In this document: positions 16,938-24,708 of the stretch, one piece after another
Position numbering within the stretch: position 1 is the stretch's first letter
How the letters are laid out: the number at the start of each line of letters is the position of its first letter
NCBI GenBank assembly: GCA_024102915.1
Contig: JAGFJG010000102.1
Span: 1-40,819 of the forward strand
Origin: Caldilineales bacterium
GTDB taxonomy: Bacteria > Chloroflexota > Anaerolineae > J102
DNA length: 40,819 nucleotides
Direction: 5' to 3'
Position numbers and translations under genes: made by a program
Notes under the pieces: generated by a model
What the model saw: only the letters and a program-made list of their open reading frames with translations
What the model was told of the DNA's origin: nothing
The model's database searches: none

Positions 16938-17303
16938 TCAGTCATTGGCGGTACCGATGATAGCGATGGCGGTGGAGCCAGCAATATCGGCATGGCTGAG
17001 TGTGCAAGTCCAGGAAGTATCACTACCGGAACATGCTTGATAACCGCTGCCTGCGCCAAAATCGGCCGACACATAATCATAAGAGTCCGAGGTGGTCACT
17101 GCTGCGATGACATTGCCGGCAGTGTCGATGGTGTACGTCACTGTGGCAGTGTCGGCGGCATAGGCGTTGCTGGTGCCCGTGACGACGTTCTGACCGCCGG
17201 AATTGACGGTAAGGCTGGCGGCATTACCGATGCTGATGGCCAGGATCAAGATCACGACCGGGACGATGAGGTAACGAAGTTTGAGAGGAAGGGCGGTTTT
17301 CAT
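16938..17303 (-). CDS. Small secreted protein, likely substrate of the SipW-type peptidase
   Basis: A 121-residue exported protein of no recognised family. The ATG at 17303 has AAGGAGA 8 bases upstream; an upstream in-frame start would add 16 residues without a good site. Seen: basic N-region KTALPLKLR, a hydrophobic helix (about 11-26), and then NAASLTVNSGGQNVVTG. The mature part is rich in Thr/Ser/Ala/Asp with alternating hydrophobic residues (TATVTYTIDTAGNVIAAVTT), pointing to a beta-sandwich, and has one cysteine pair (QACSGSDTSWTCTL). The sequence after the helix matches that in the RTX protein two genes downstream. As the first gene of the operon it is probably the most abundant product, such as a fibre or surface-layer subunit. 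Confidence 0.72.
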   Translation of the reverse strand: MKTALPLKLRYLIVPVVILILAISIGNAASLTVNSGGQNVVTGTSNAYAADTATVTYTIDTAGNVIAAVTTSDSYDYVSADFGAGSGYQACSGSDTSWTCTLSHADIAGSTAIAIIGTAND

Positions 17304-17399
17304 GGATATGTCTCCTTGAGAAAAGTAAGAAAAGGTTGTGGTTTGCATCACTGTCGATTGTGATGCGCTGGTTGTAAAATGCGACCTTACTTGTGATGA

Positions 17400-17448
17400 A
17401 TTATAGTCGGAAATCTTTGCAACGGAGCTTACAATTTGCTTACAATTT
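17400..17448 (-). promoter_or_regulatory. Operon promoter -10 with 11-base direct repeats upstream
   Basis: On the minus strand a perfect TATAAT (17400-17405) lies about 100 bases before the exported-protein gene. There is no -35 match; instead, two exact tandem copies of GCTTACAATTT (plus-strand reading; 17427-17437 and 17438-17448) sit about 22-43 bases upstream of the -10. Direct repeats with 11-base spacing at -35 to -55 are the typical operator of OmpR/PhoB-family response regulators. Confidence 0.5.
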
Positions 17449-17590
17449 ACTAGCCAATACTATTCTGTTAGGCTGACCCTGGGCCGTTCGATTAAAACCT
17501 GTGTGTCTGAGATACAAAGACTGTTATGACCCAATGATAGTCGGGCTTTCCGTGTGTTTCCAGCATAAATGAGCGAATTTTTTGTGTGTT

Positions 17591-17619
17591 TTGCATACGA
17601 TATTCGGTATTCTTGTAAT
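17591..17619 (+). promoter_or_regulatory. Candidate promoter of the ABM-methyltransferase pair
   Basis: -35 TTGCAT (17591-17596), a 17-base spacer and -10 TGTAAT (17614-17619), about 58 bases before the ATG at 17678. The surrounding sequence is AT-rich. Confidence 0.5.
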
Positions 17620-17677
17620 AATCCCAAATGAAAACACGAGTTTATGGCGACAGCCTGACTTTAGACGGTAGCCACCA

Positions 17678-17959
17678 ATGACCATCACTCGCATCAACCA
17701 GTTTCAAGCCAAACCGGACAAGGCCGAGCGATTGTTCGGATTCCTCACCTCCGTCATTGAGGCCGTGCGGGAATCGCCCGGCTGTATTCATTGCCGGCTT
17801 TTGCGCAGCCTCGAAGACCCGGCCCGGTTTGTCATCATCGAGGAATGGGAAAGCGTGGAAGCGCACCAGAATGCGGCAAAGGCAATCCCGCCGGAAATGC
17901 TGGCCGAGGCGCGGGAAATGTTTGCGACGCCGCCTCAGGGCATGTATTTTCAGGGATGA
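17678..17959 (+). CDS. Antibiotic biosynthesis monooxygenase (ABM) family protein
   Basis: A 93-residue protein with the ABM ferredoxin-like dimeric fold. Seen: the strand MTITRINQFQAKPDKAERLF, the central conserved segment SPGCIHCRLLRSLEDPARFVIIEEWESVEAHQNA (here given in outline only by its start SPGCIHC and end WESVEAHQNA), and the final IPPEMLAEAREMF helix. ABM enzymes are cofactor-independent monooxygenases, quinol oxygenases or heme-degrading enzymes; many have unknown substrates. It overlaps the next gene by ATGA, so the two are translationally coupled. A truncated copy of its 5' end lies at 12612-12683. Confidence 0.82.
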   Translation: MTITRINQFQAKPDKAERLFGFLTSVIEAVRESPGCIHCRLLRSLEDPARFVIIEEWESVEAHQNAAKAIPPEMLAEAREMFATPPQGMYFQG

Positions 17960-18600
17960 GTTCGACCGGGAAATCGATACAGGCCGCCTACAATCGGTGG
18001 GTGGACACATACGATTCGGATCGCAATCTGACGCGCGGCCTCGACCAGGAAGTCACCCGCACCATGCTGGCGGATTCGTCGTATCGAACGATTCTGGAAT
18101 TGGGCTGCGGCACAGGCAAAAACACGGCCACTTACGCCCAACGTGGGGAACGTGTCATCGCTCTCGATCTGACGGTTGGGATGCTGGAACGCGCCAGGGC
18201 GAAAACTGCATCCGCTCATGTCGTCTTTGTGCGGGCCGATCTCGCCACGCCCTGGCCCCTGGCCCGGCGCATCGTCGATCTGGTCGTATGCAATCTTGTG
18301 CTCGAACATATCGAGGATATGGATTTCGTGTTCGCCCAGGCCTGGCGAGCGCTGACGCCGGGCGGACGGTTTTTCATCTGCGAGCTTCACTCCTTCCGGC
18401 AATATGAAGGCGCTGTCGCCAATTTTCAGCATGGCGAGGAGACCATCGAGATCGCCGCTCATGTTCATCACATCTCCGATTTCATGAAAGCGGCGAAGGG
18501 TGTGGGGTTTGGACTTGTGCGGCTGGATGAATGGTGGCATGAAGAGGATGCCGGGGGCGCTCCGCGATTGGCGTCGTTTATCTTCGAAAAACCGAAATAA
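17956..18600 (+). CDS. Class I SAM-dependent methyltransferase
   Basis: A 214-residue soluble methyltransferase. The start is the ATG at 17956 that overlaps the ABM stop (ATGA); longer in-frame extensions would run through the ABM gene. Seen: the N-terminal helix SIQAAYNRWVDTYDSD, motif I LELGCGTGKNTATYA, motif II acidic residue in VIALDLTVGMLERAR, FVRADLATPWPL, VDLVVCNLVLEHIED, and LTPGGRFFICELH. This matches the Methyltransf_11 / UbiE-like group. Substrate unknown; the coupling to an ABM oxygenase suggests a two-step modification of one small molecule, which is inference. Confidence 0.85.
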   Translation: MSSTGKSIQAAYNRWVDTYDSDRNLTRGLDQEVTRTMLADSSYRTILELGCGTGKNTATYAQRGERVIALDLTVGMLERARAKTASAHVVFVRADLATPWPLARRIVDLVVCNLVLEHIEDMDFVFAQAWRALTPGGRFFICELHSFRQYEGAVANFQHGEETIEIAAHVHHISDFMKAAKGVGFGLVRLDEWWHEEDAGGAPRLASFIFEKPK

Positions 18601-18618
18601 CATGACGAGATGAGACTT

Positions 18619-18648
18619 TTGTCATGGCGGCAAAGATATAAGTATGGT
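18619..18648 (+). promoter_or_regulatory. Candidate promoter of the DUF2249-cupin-NnrS-like operon
   Basis: -35 TTGTCA (18619-18624), an 18-base spacer and -10 TATGGT (18643-18648), in the 131-base gap before the DUF2249 gene. The match is moderate. Confidence 0.35.
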
Positions 18649-18731
18649 GAAATCGAAGACAGAACAACGACGCTCAGCCCGGCAACCGGCATCTCAATCC
18701 ACCCACACCTCACTTCACCCCTGACATCGCT

Positions 18732-18998
18732 ATGACTTCCACCGATCTCGACACCCAACCATCCACGCTCGATGTGCGAGCCATTGCCCCGCGCGACCGC
18801 CATCCGATCATCTTCGGCAAGTTTGACGCTCTGCCCGTGGGCGAGGCCTTCATCCTGATCAACGACCACGATCCCAAACCGCTCTACTATCAATTCCTGC
18901 ACGAGCGCGCCGACCAGTTCGAGTGGGCCTATCTGGAACAGGGGCCGGAACGCTGGCGGGTGCGCATCGCCCGCGCTCAATCCGGAGCCAACCCATGA
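18732..18998 (+). CDS. DUF2249 domain protein
   Basis: An 88-residue single-domain protein. Seen: LDVRAIAPRDRHPIIFGKFD, then LPVGEAFILINDHDPKPLYYQF, and the C-terminal strand QGPERWRVRIAR, all typical of DUF2249, a TusA/SirA-like alpha-beta fold. Such proteins are often encoded with hemerythrins, nitric-oxide reductases or NnrS and are suspected to act in nitrogen-oxide or redox responses. The function is not established. Its stop overlaps the following cupin start (ATGA). Confidence 0.85.
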   Translation: MTSTDLDTQPSTLDVRAIAPRDRHPIIFGKFDALPVGEAFILINDHDPKPLYYQFLHERADQFEWAYLEQGPERWRVRIARAQSGANP

Positions 18999-19312
18999 AC
19001 CCGACCTACCAATTTCTCCCCGACCTCCTGGCGCAACTGCCGGAAATCCCGCCGGACAGCATCGTCAGCCGCACCTTTTATGGCGATGACCAGCTCAAGG
19101 CCATCCTGTTCGGCTTTGCAAAAGACCAGGAACTATCCGAACACACCGCCGCTCGCCCCGCCATCCTGCATTTCCTCTCCGGCGAGGCCAGCCTCACCCT
19201 CGGCGAAGACAACTTCGAGGCGCAGGCCGGGACATGGGCGCACATGCCGCCGCATCTGCCGCACAGCATCCACGCCCAGACCGAGGTGGTGATGCTATTG
19301 TTAATGCTCTGA
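18995..19312 (+). CDS. Small cupin
   Basis: A 105-residue cupin. The start is the ATG at 18995, which overlaps the DUF2249 stop; an upstream extension lies inside that gene. Seen: TFYGDDQLKAILFGFAKDQELSEH (start and end given; motif 1 histidine in LSEHTA), the strand AILHFLSGEASLTLGED, and motif 2 GTWAHMPPHLPHSIHA, with several histidines that can bind a metal. Cupins of this form appear with DUF2249 and NnrS-like genes in denitrifying or NO-detoxifying bacteria. It is a likely small metal- or NO-sensing accessory protein; this role is inferred. Confidence 0.82.
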   Translation: MNPTYQFLPDLLAQLPEIPPDSIVSRTFYGDDQLKAILFGFAKDQELSEHTAARPAILHFLSGEASLTLGEDNFEAQAGTWAHMPPHLPHSIHAQTEVVMLLLML

Positions 19313-19322
19313 TGAGCGAACG

Positions 19323-19364
19323 TGCGACGCACCTGGAACGACCGTAGGTCGTCAGTGCGTCGCA
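19323..19364. repeat. Nested inverted repeat (REP-like hairpin)
   Basis: An outer perfect 10-base stem (TGCGACGCAC 19323-19332, GTGCGTCGCA 19355-19364) encloses an inner perfect 6-base stem (ACGACC 19338-19343, GGTCGT 19347-19352). It lies between the cupin and the NnrS-like gene, 10 bases before the ATG, with no T tract. It looks like a dispersed REP-type element and could restrict translation of the next gene. Confidence 0.6.
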
Positions 19365-19373
19365 CATCGGGCC

Positions 19374-20492
19374 ATGAAACGACGAATCCCCTTCCCCGCC
19401 GCGCCGTTGCTGGCGCTAAGCCTGCTCTTGCTGCTGGCGGCCATGTGGGCCGGCCTCTTGCGTATGGGCTGGGCCTGGCCGCTGCTTCGTCCTACCCTGC
19501 CCATGGCCCACGGCCCGCTCATGGTCAGCGGCTTTCTGGGCGCGCTGATCAGCCTGGAACGGGCGGTCGCGCTGCAACCCAGCGTGCGGGGTCAGGCCCG
19601 AAGGTTGGTTTATTTGCCGCCGCTGGCTGCCGGGCTGGGCGGGCTTTTGGTGATGCTGGGGATAGCGCCACCGCTGGGGCCGCTGTTGATGACGATGGGC
19701 AGCCTGGGTCTCGTCATCCTCATGGTGGTCATCTATCGCCTGCACCCGGCCATGCACAGCGGCGTCATCCTGTTGGGATCGATTCTGTGGCTGGCGGGAA
19801 ACTTGCTGTGGTTGTTCGGCCAGCCGGTGTTTGAGGTCACAGCCTGGTGGACAGGTTTCCTGGCTTTGACGATCATCGGCGAACGCCTGGAACTGAGCCG
19901 CCTGCTCAACCTTTCCAGTCTGGCGCACCGACTATTTCTGTTCCTGGTCGTGCTCGTCTGCGCAGCCCTGATTGTCTCGTTGATCCGTTATCAGCCGGGG
20001 ATGCGCCTGCTTGGCCTGACGATGCTGGGCATGTCGATCTGGTTATTCGTGTTCGACATCGCTCGCCGTCGCATCAGGGCAGGCGGACAGGCTCGCTTCA
20101 TCGCCATCACCCTGCTGCTGGGCTATGCCTGGCTGGCGATCAGCGGCGTGCTCTACGTGGTCTTCGCCGGGCAGATGGCTGGCCCGCGATATGACGCCAT
20201 GCAGCACAGCTTCTATCTGGGCTTCGTCTTCAACATGATCTTCGCCCACGCGCCGATCGTGTTCCCGGCTATCCTCCAACGCCCGCTCAGCTATCACCCC
20301 GGCTTCTATCTTCCCCCCATCCTCCTCAGCCTCTCGCTCGTCCTGCGCATCACCGGCGACCTGACGGGAGATATGGTCATGCGACAGTGGGGCGGCCTGT
20401 TAAATGCCATCACCCTGCTGCTGTTTTTGGGGCTGATTATTGGGACTGTGCTGAAAGATGGCAGGCGTCAATCCGCCAGACCATCGCCATAG
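19374..20492 (+). CDS. NnrS-like multi-pass membrane protein
   Basis: A 372-residue protein with 10-12 hydrophobic helices. Conserved-looking parts: MAHGPLMVSGFLGALISLERAVAL in helix 2-3 (given as landmarks HGPLMVSGFLG and ISLERA), IIGERLELSRLL, and QHSFYLGFVFNMIFAHAPIV, with histidines inside the membrane. These resemble NnrS, a heme- and copper-containing membrane protein linked to nitric-oxide stress. It follows DUF2249 and cupin genes, which supports that setting. The 3' end overlaps the convergent peroxidase gene by 25 bases (20468-20492). The family call is moderate since NnrS-like proteins diverge strongly. Confidence 0.68.
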   Translation: MKRRIPFPAAPLLALSLLLLLAAMWAGLLRMGWAWPLLRPTLPMAHGPLMVSGFLGALISLERAVALQPSVRGQARRLVYLPPLAAGLGGLLVMLGIAPPLGPLLMTMGSLGLVILMVVIYRLHPAMHSGVILLGSILWLAGNLLWLFGQPVFEVTAWWTGFLALTIIGERLELSRLLNLSSLAHRLFLFLVVLVCAALIVSLIRYQPGMRLLGLTMLGMSIWLFVFDIARRRIRAGGQARFIAITLLLGYAWLAISGVLYVVFAGQMAGPRYDAMQHSFYLGFVFNMIFAHAPIVFPAILQRPLSYHPGFYLPPILLSLSLVLRITGDLTGDMVMRQWGGLLNAITLLLFLGLIIGTVLKDGRRQSARPSP

Positions 20493-23347
20493 GTGAGCAC
20501 ATACGCCTGATTCGGTTTCAGATTCGTGAACACCTGAATCCTGCCATCCGGCCAACGCACCAGCGCCTGAGCCGAAGCAGCTCCCCCCAGCCCGAAATAC
20601 AATTCCGTCGGATTACCCGACCCCACGCTGGAACCGCTGCGCACCTCCTGCACTTGCGAACGGCCATCGTCGCCGAGCACCATCACTCGCGCCCCGATCG
20701 CATCCCGGTTCACCGGCCCGCCGCCCACTAGTTTCAGGGTCAGCCAGTTGTTGTCGGCCCCCACCGTCCCCTGGTTGCGATAGAGTTCATACGTCCGCCG
20801 ATAATTGCCCACCAGCAAGTCCACGCGGCCATCCCGATCATAATCGGCGGCGGCTACGCCAATACTGGGGCCGGGGTCGGCGGCGCCGCTGGCGACGCCC
20901 AACTCGGTGAATGTGCCGTCGCCGCTGTTTTGGAACAGAGGATTGAAGGGACTGACCGTCTCATCCCGCTTCATCAGGGCTAGATAAATGTCCCGGTCGC
21001 CGTCATTGTCGTAATCCAGCGTCACCGTGCCCCAACCGATGGCCGACGATTCCAACGCCACGCCTGCCGCCTCCGCCACGTCGCTAAAAGTCCTGCCGCT
21101 CTGATTTTGCAGAAGCGCCATCTCCCCGGCGTTCGAGAAATAGAAGTCGAGCAGGCCATCCTGGTTGAAATCATCGGTGGCCAGCCCCATGCCCATCACC
21201 ATCGTGTCCGCCCCAACTTCACCGGCGATCTGGGTGAAGCACCAGCCATCGCAGCCGGGGCCGTCATTGCGCCACAGCTTGTTGCCGGTGGGAGCGATGA
21301 ATTCGTCGTTGACCAAATAGATGTCGGGGTCGCCGTCATCGTCGAAATCGGTGAATGTGGCGACGAACCCGGCCCCGCGCGTGTGCGAGCCGAGCAAGTG
21401 CGTCACATCGGTGAACGTGCCGTCGCCGTTGTTGTGATAAAACCCGTCTCGATCGCCTTCGTGCGGTCGCCCGCAGGTGGGGATGCACGACCAGTTGGCG
21501 ATATACAGGTCGAGCCAGCCGTCCGCGTCGTAATCGCCCCAGGATGCCGTTTTGCCGCCGCCGGGCTGGTCGATGCCCGCCGCCTTCGTCACGTCCTCGA
21601 AACCATTTCCGGTGTTGCGGAACAGGACGTCCGGCCCTCGCCCCACCACATAGAGATCGACCCGACCGTCATTATCGTAATCGGCGAAAACAGCGCCGCT
21701 GCTGTCGTGGTCGGGCAATGCGACATCGTCGTTGATGGGTGATAGCACAAATGTGCCGTCGCCCTGGTTGCGATAGAGGCTGTTCGGACCGCCGCCGTCG
21801 GTCAGGTACAGGTCGAGCCAGCCGTCGTTGTCGTAATCGCCCCAGGCCTGCCCAGTGATCTGGTATCCATCCAACTGCACGGCGCGGATGCCAGCGCTGG
21901 CGGTGACGTTGCGAAACGGGGTGTCGGTGGGGAGCGTATCGGTGATGGGCAGGCCGCTGGGAACCGAATCGGGGATGATGTGGCTGAGGTCTGCCGCCGC
22001 CGGGTCGGTCAGCGCTTCGAGAAACGCGATGAGCTGGTCGATTTCGGCGTCGCTGAGGCCGGATTCCAGGGTCGGGGTGAGCAGTGGGTCGAGTGAGGCC
22101 AACATCTCGTCGATAGTTTTCTGTCGCCACTCGGTTTCCACGCGGATGTCGGGCGTCAATTCCTGTAAATCGAACCCGCGTAATGCGGCGGCGGGGTCAA
22201 GATGATGGCGGATCACCGATTCCATGTCGGCATAAGCGCCATCGTGTAGCCAGGGGCCGGTCAGCGTCACATTGCGCAATGGCGGCGTGCGGAAGCCATA
22301 GCGATCCGTGGCGACTTTGGTCTCGCGATAACGACCCCAATCCGTGAATGGCGCTTCTCGCCCTTTGCCCGGCCCCAACTGCGGCGCGGCGATGTTGTGC
22401 GCCAGTTGGTCAGTGAACAGGTTCCCACTGTGGCAATTGGCGCATCCGGCCTTGCCATAGAATAGCAGCACGCCCCGAATTTGATCCGGCGAAAGCGCCT
22501 TGCCATCCCCGGCCAGAAATCTATCCCACGGGCTGTTCAGCAAGGTGAAGGCGTCGATCTCGAAGGCGGCGATAGCATTGGCCGCGTGCTGAAATCCCAG
22601 ATCGGCGGGCGCGACGTCTGGATAGGCGGCGGCGAACAACTCTCGATATTCCGGGATCGCCAGCAGCCGCGTCATCAAACCCTGCCAGATATCGTACACG
22701 TCGTCGCCGTCGAATCGCGCCAGTTCGTTGTCCTGGCCGTAAACGTCCGCATCCCCTTTCGCCCCGCGCATCTCCGCATCCGACGTGACCGGAAACATGG
22801 CCTGCGCCGCCAACACAGAATCGAGCCCCTCCGGCAGCGCTGCCGGGATTTCCGCCGGGCCAGTGAATCCGCCCGTCGGCATCGTCTCCACCCGACTGTC
22901 CCAGAACATCGTATGCCATTCGGGCGCGCCGCGATTGAAAAGCTCGGTGGCATTGCGGGGAATCAGCGGTCGCATCGCCCCCCGCAGTCGTTCTGGCCCC
23001 AGTCCCAGACCAGCCGTGCCAACCGAGAGCGATAGATTATCCCCGGACGCCAGGGATGGATGGTGGCATGTGGCGCACGAGATATCCCGGTTGCCGCTCA
23101 GCTCTTTGTCGAAAAAGAGCGCCCGGCCCAGCGCGACTTTGGCCGGGTCTTGTTCAGGGCCGGGGTCGAGGGCCGTGATATTCTTTTCGGCCAACAGTTG
23201 GCGCAATGAATCTGCGGCGATGTTCGACTCGATTGCCTGCTCAACCGGCGCAGTCGTATCGACGGCGGGAACCGGATTCACGCAGGCCGCCGCCAATATC
23301 GTCAGGCCAAGCAAACCAAGCAGCCACAGAAAACGACGAGGATTCAT
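20468..23347 (-). CDS. Diheme cytochrome c peroxidase (MauG/CcpA-like) fused to FG-GAP propeller and ASPIC domain
   Basis: A 959-residue exported lipoprotein when started at the ATG at 23347, which gives a clean signal peptide and lipobox (LTILAAAC, Cys22); the frame extends 17 codons upstream. In order: a MauG/CcpA-type diheme domain with heme motifs CATCH (91-95) and CANCH (about 302-306) and the segment PPLRNVTLTGPWLHDGAYAD; seven FG-GAP/VCBS blades, each with a DxDxDGxxD calcium loop (DYDNDGWLDLYL, DYDNDGRVDLYV and so on); and a C-terminal ASPIC/UnbV domain (NRDAIGARVMVL, PTELYFGLGG, VRWPDGRIQVF). Diheme domains reduce peroxide or oxidise partner proteins; the propeller would bind or display. 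The fusion of all three is uncommon. Confidence 0.88.
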   Translation of the reverse strand: MNPRRFLWLLGLLGLTILAAACVNPVPAVDTTAPVEQAIESNIAADSLRQLLAEKNITALDPGPEQDPAKVALGRALFFDKELSGNRDISCATCHHPSLASGDNLSLSVGTAGLGLGPERLRGAMRPLIPRNATELFNRGAPEWHTMFWDSRVETMPTGGFTGPAEIPAALPEGLDSVLAAQAMFPVTSDAEMRGAKGDADVYGQDNELARFDGDDVYDIWQGLMTRLLAIPEYRELFAAAYPDVAPADLGFQHAANAIAAFEIDAFTLLNSPWDRFLAGDGKALSPDQIRGVLLFYGKAGCANCHSGNLFTDQLAHNIAAPQLGPGKGREAPFTDWGRYRETKVATDRYGFRTPPLRNVTLTGPWLHDGAYADMESVIRHHLDPAAALRGFDLQELTPDIRVETEWRQKTIDEMLASLDPLLTPTLESGLSDAEIDQLIAFLEALTDPAAADLSHIIPDSVPSGLPITDTLPTDTPFRNVTASAGIRAVQLDGYQITGQAWGDYDNDGWLDLYLTDGGGPNSLYRNQGDGTFVLSPINDDVALPDHDSSGAVFADYDNDGRVDLYVVGRGPDVLFRNTGNGFEDVTKAAGIDQPGGGKTASWGDYDADGWLDLYIANWSCIPTCGRPHEGDRDGFYHNNGDGTFTDVTHLLGSHTRGAGFVATFTDFDDDGDPDIYLVNDEFIAPTGNKLWRNDGPGCDGWCFTQIAGEVGADTMVMGMGLATDDFNQDGLLDFYFSNAGEMALLQNQSGRTFSDVAEAAGVALESSAIGWGTVTLDYDNDGDRDIYLALMKRDETVSPFNPLFQNSGDGTFTELGVASGAADPGPSIGVAAADYDRDGRVDLLVGNYRRTYELYRNQGTVGADNNWLTLKLVGGGPVNRDAIGARVMVLGDDGRSQVQEVRSGSSVGSGNPTELYFGLGGAASAQALVRWPDGRIQVFTNLKPNQAYVLTYGDGLAD

Positions 23348-23512
23348 CACGGCGCAGTATAGCACCATGCGCAGCGCATGTCTGCATGGCACGATCACAC
23401 TTCACAGTCATCCCGATCCAAGGCCGATATTTCAACGAAACCGGTATTTTTTCTCGACGATGGACGACGGACGATTGAGGCGTTAAAGCATCTTTCTCAG
23501 CCTGACATCAAT

Positions 23513-24355
23513 TTAGAGATAATCGATTGGCGGCCCACCGCAAACGTGATCGGGGTCGATATCCTCGATCCAGTTCGGCGTCCCCGCCACATTGAATTCG
23601 GCAATGAATGGTTTCGGATCGTGCCACCAGACAGAGCCCATATTTTTCGGACCAACGTAACCATCAAGTTCCTGATCACACAATAGCAGGGCGAAATGCA
23701 GATGCGGCCCAGTGACATTACCTGTATCGCCGCTTTCACCAAGCTTTGCGCCAACAGACAGCTTCTTACCAACCGTTATATTTTTGTCGACTTCCGAAAG
23801 GTGCGCATAAACTGAAAAGCCCTTCACGTCGCCCCAGTGGTGTTCCAGTACGACATAAATGCCAAGCGGGCCATAACCTGCTGAAGTGCCGCAATGCAAC
23901 ACCTTACCATCGGCGGCGGCTGAGACCTTCGTGCCTTTGCGACAACCGAAATCGATGCCCTCATGCCCGGCTAAACCCCATTTTTTATACATTTGGGGAT
24001 TTTTCCCAAACCACTGAGTAACAGGTGCGCCAGGAACTGGATGCCTGAGCGCAATTGGAGGGGTCGCTGGCTCGGTGATTTCGGGCGTTTCCGGTTCTGG
24101 CTTGACAGGCGCTTCGGGCTCAGGAACAGGCGGCTGTTCGAGTTCCGGTTCTTCCGCTGAAGGCGGTTCGGGAATCGACTCCGGCGGCTCCGGCGTAGTT
24201 TCGGGAACCGGCTTTGGTTTGGGTGTGGGGACAGATTGCGGTTGCGGCGTCGGCGGCGACGTGGGAATGTACGGTGCGCTTTGCAATTCCGGTTGTTGGC
24301 CGGGTTCAACTTCCGGAGTCGGTTCCTCTCGTACTCGTTGCGGTTCTGTGTACAT
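23513..24355 (-). CDS. M23 (LytM-type) peptidase domain protein with proline-rich N-terminus
   Basis: A 280-residue protein. The C-terminal half is a zinc M23 domain: HEGIDFGCRKGTKVSAAADG with the first zinc ligands (H and D of HEGID), the beta-strand VYAHLSEVDK, and HLHF with the second histidines. The N-terminal 120 residues are almost entirely Pro/Glu/Thr with PEP and PKPKP repeats. There is no signal peptide or membrane helix, and a TGA lies in frame 6 bases upstream of the ATG at 24355, so no longer start exists. M23 enzymes cleave peptidoglycan cross-links. Without export signal it may be released by lysis or use an unrecognised route. Confidence 0.82.
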   Translation of the reverse strand: MYTEPQRVREEPTPEVEPGQQPELQSAPYIPTSPPTPQPQSVPTPKPKPVPETTPEPPESIPEPPSAEEPELEQPPVPEPEAPVKPEPETPEITEPATPPIALRHPVPGAPVTQWFGKNPQMYKKWGLAGHEGIDFGCRKGTKVSAAADGKVLHCGTSAGYGPLGIYVVLEHHWGDVKGFSVYAHLSEVDKNITVGKKLSVGAKLGESGDTGNVTGPHLHFALLLCDQELDGYVGPKNMGSVWWHDPKPFIAEFNVAGTPNWIEDIDPDHVCGGPPIDYL

Positions 24356-24708
24356 GTTTTCTCACCATGGGTTCGACAGGCAGACAAATCAGCTCTGCCC
24401 AATCGAGGGGGAATAGCGTCACTTGATCCCGCCCCAACGCTAACCAACCGCCCGAAGTGTGTTTCGGATGCAACACACGCTATGCTGCCGCATGACAGCA
24501 CGGACACATCTGACGCTCAAACGAGGGGGGAATCGAGCGACCTGAAATGGTAGAACTTGCTTAGTCTATCAGATATTCAGCAAGCTTGCACATAACCGCG
24601 TTGTTATGGTTTGGTGCGTTACGAATAATATCAAGTCAATTCTATCTGAACGCGGTTGGTCAGAAACCATCGAGATCCTTCATTCCAGTCGTAATATTAA
24701 TCCTTGAT
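24356..24708. other. Intergenic region with distant inverted repeat
   Basis: A 353-base gap between two minus-strand genes, turning AT-rich from about 24550. It contains a perfect 9-base inverted repeat (AACCGCGTT 24594-24602, AACGCGGTT 24649-24657) 46 bases apart. No promoter, terminator or coding sequence stands out. Confidence 0.5.

Larger units (their letters stand above)
17304..17677. other. Divergent intergenic region
   Basis: This 374-base AT-rich region separates the minus-strand export operon from the plus-strand monooxygenase gene. It contains the ribosome-binding site of the first export gene, a minus-strand -10 with direct repeats (17400-17448) and a plus-strand promoter (17591-17619). 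No coding sequence is seen. Confidence 0.6.

Noticed and set aside
18619..18633. FNR/DNR-like box TTGTCATGGCGGCAA before the DUF2249 gene
   Set aside because: The half-sites are one base too far apart and only partly symmetric; it overlaps the -35 of a plausible promoter.
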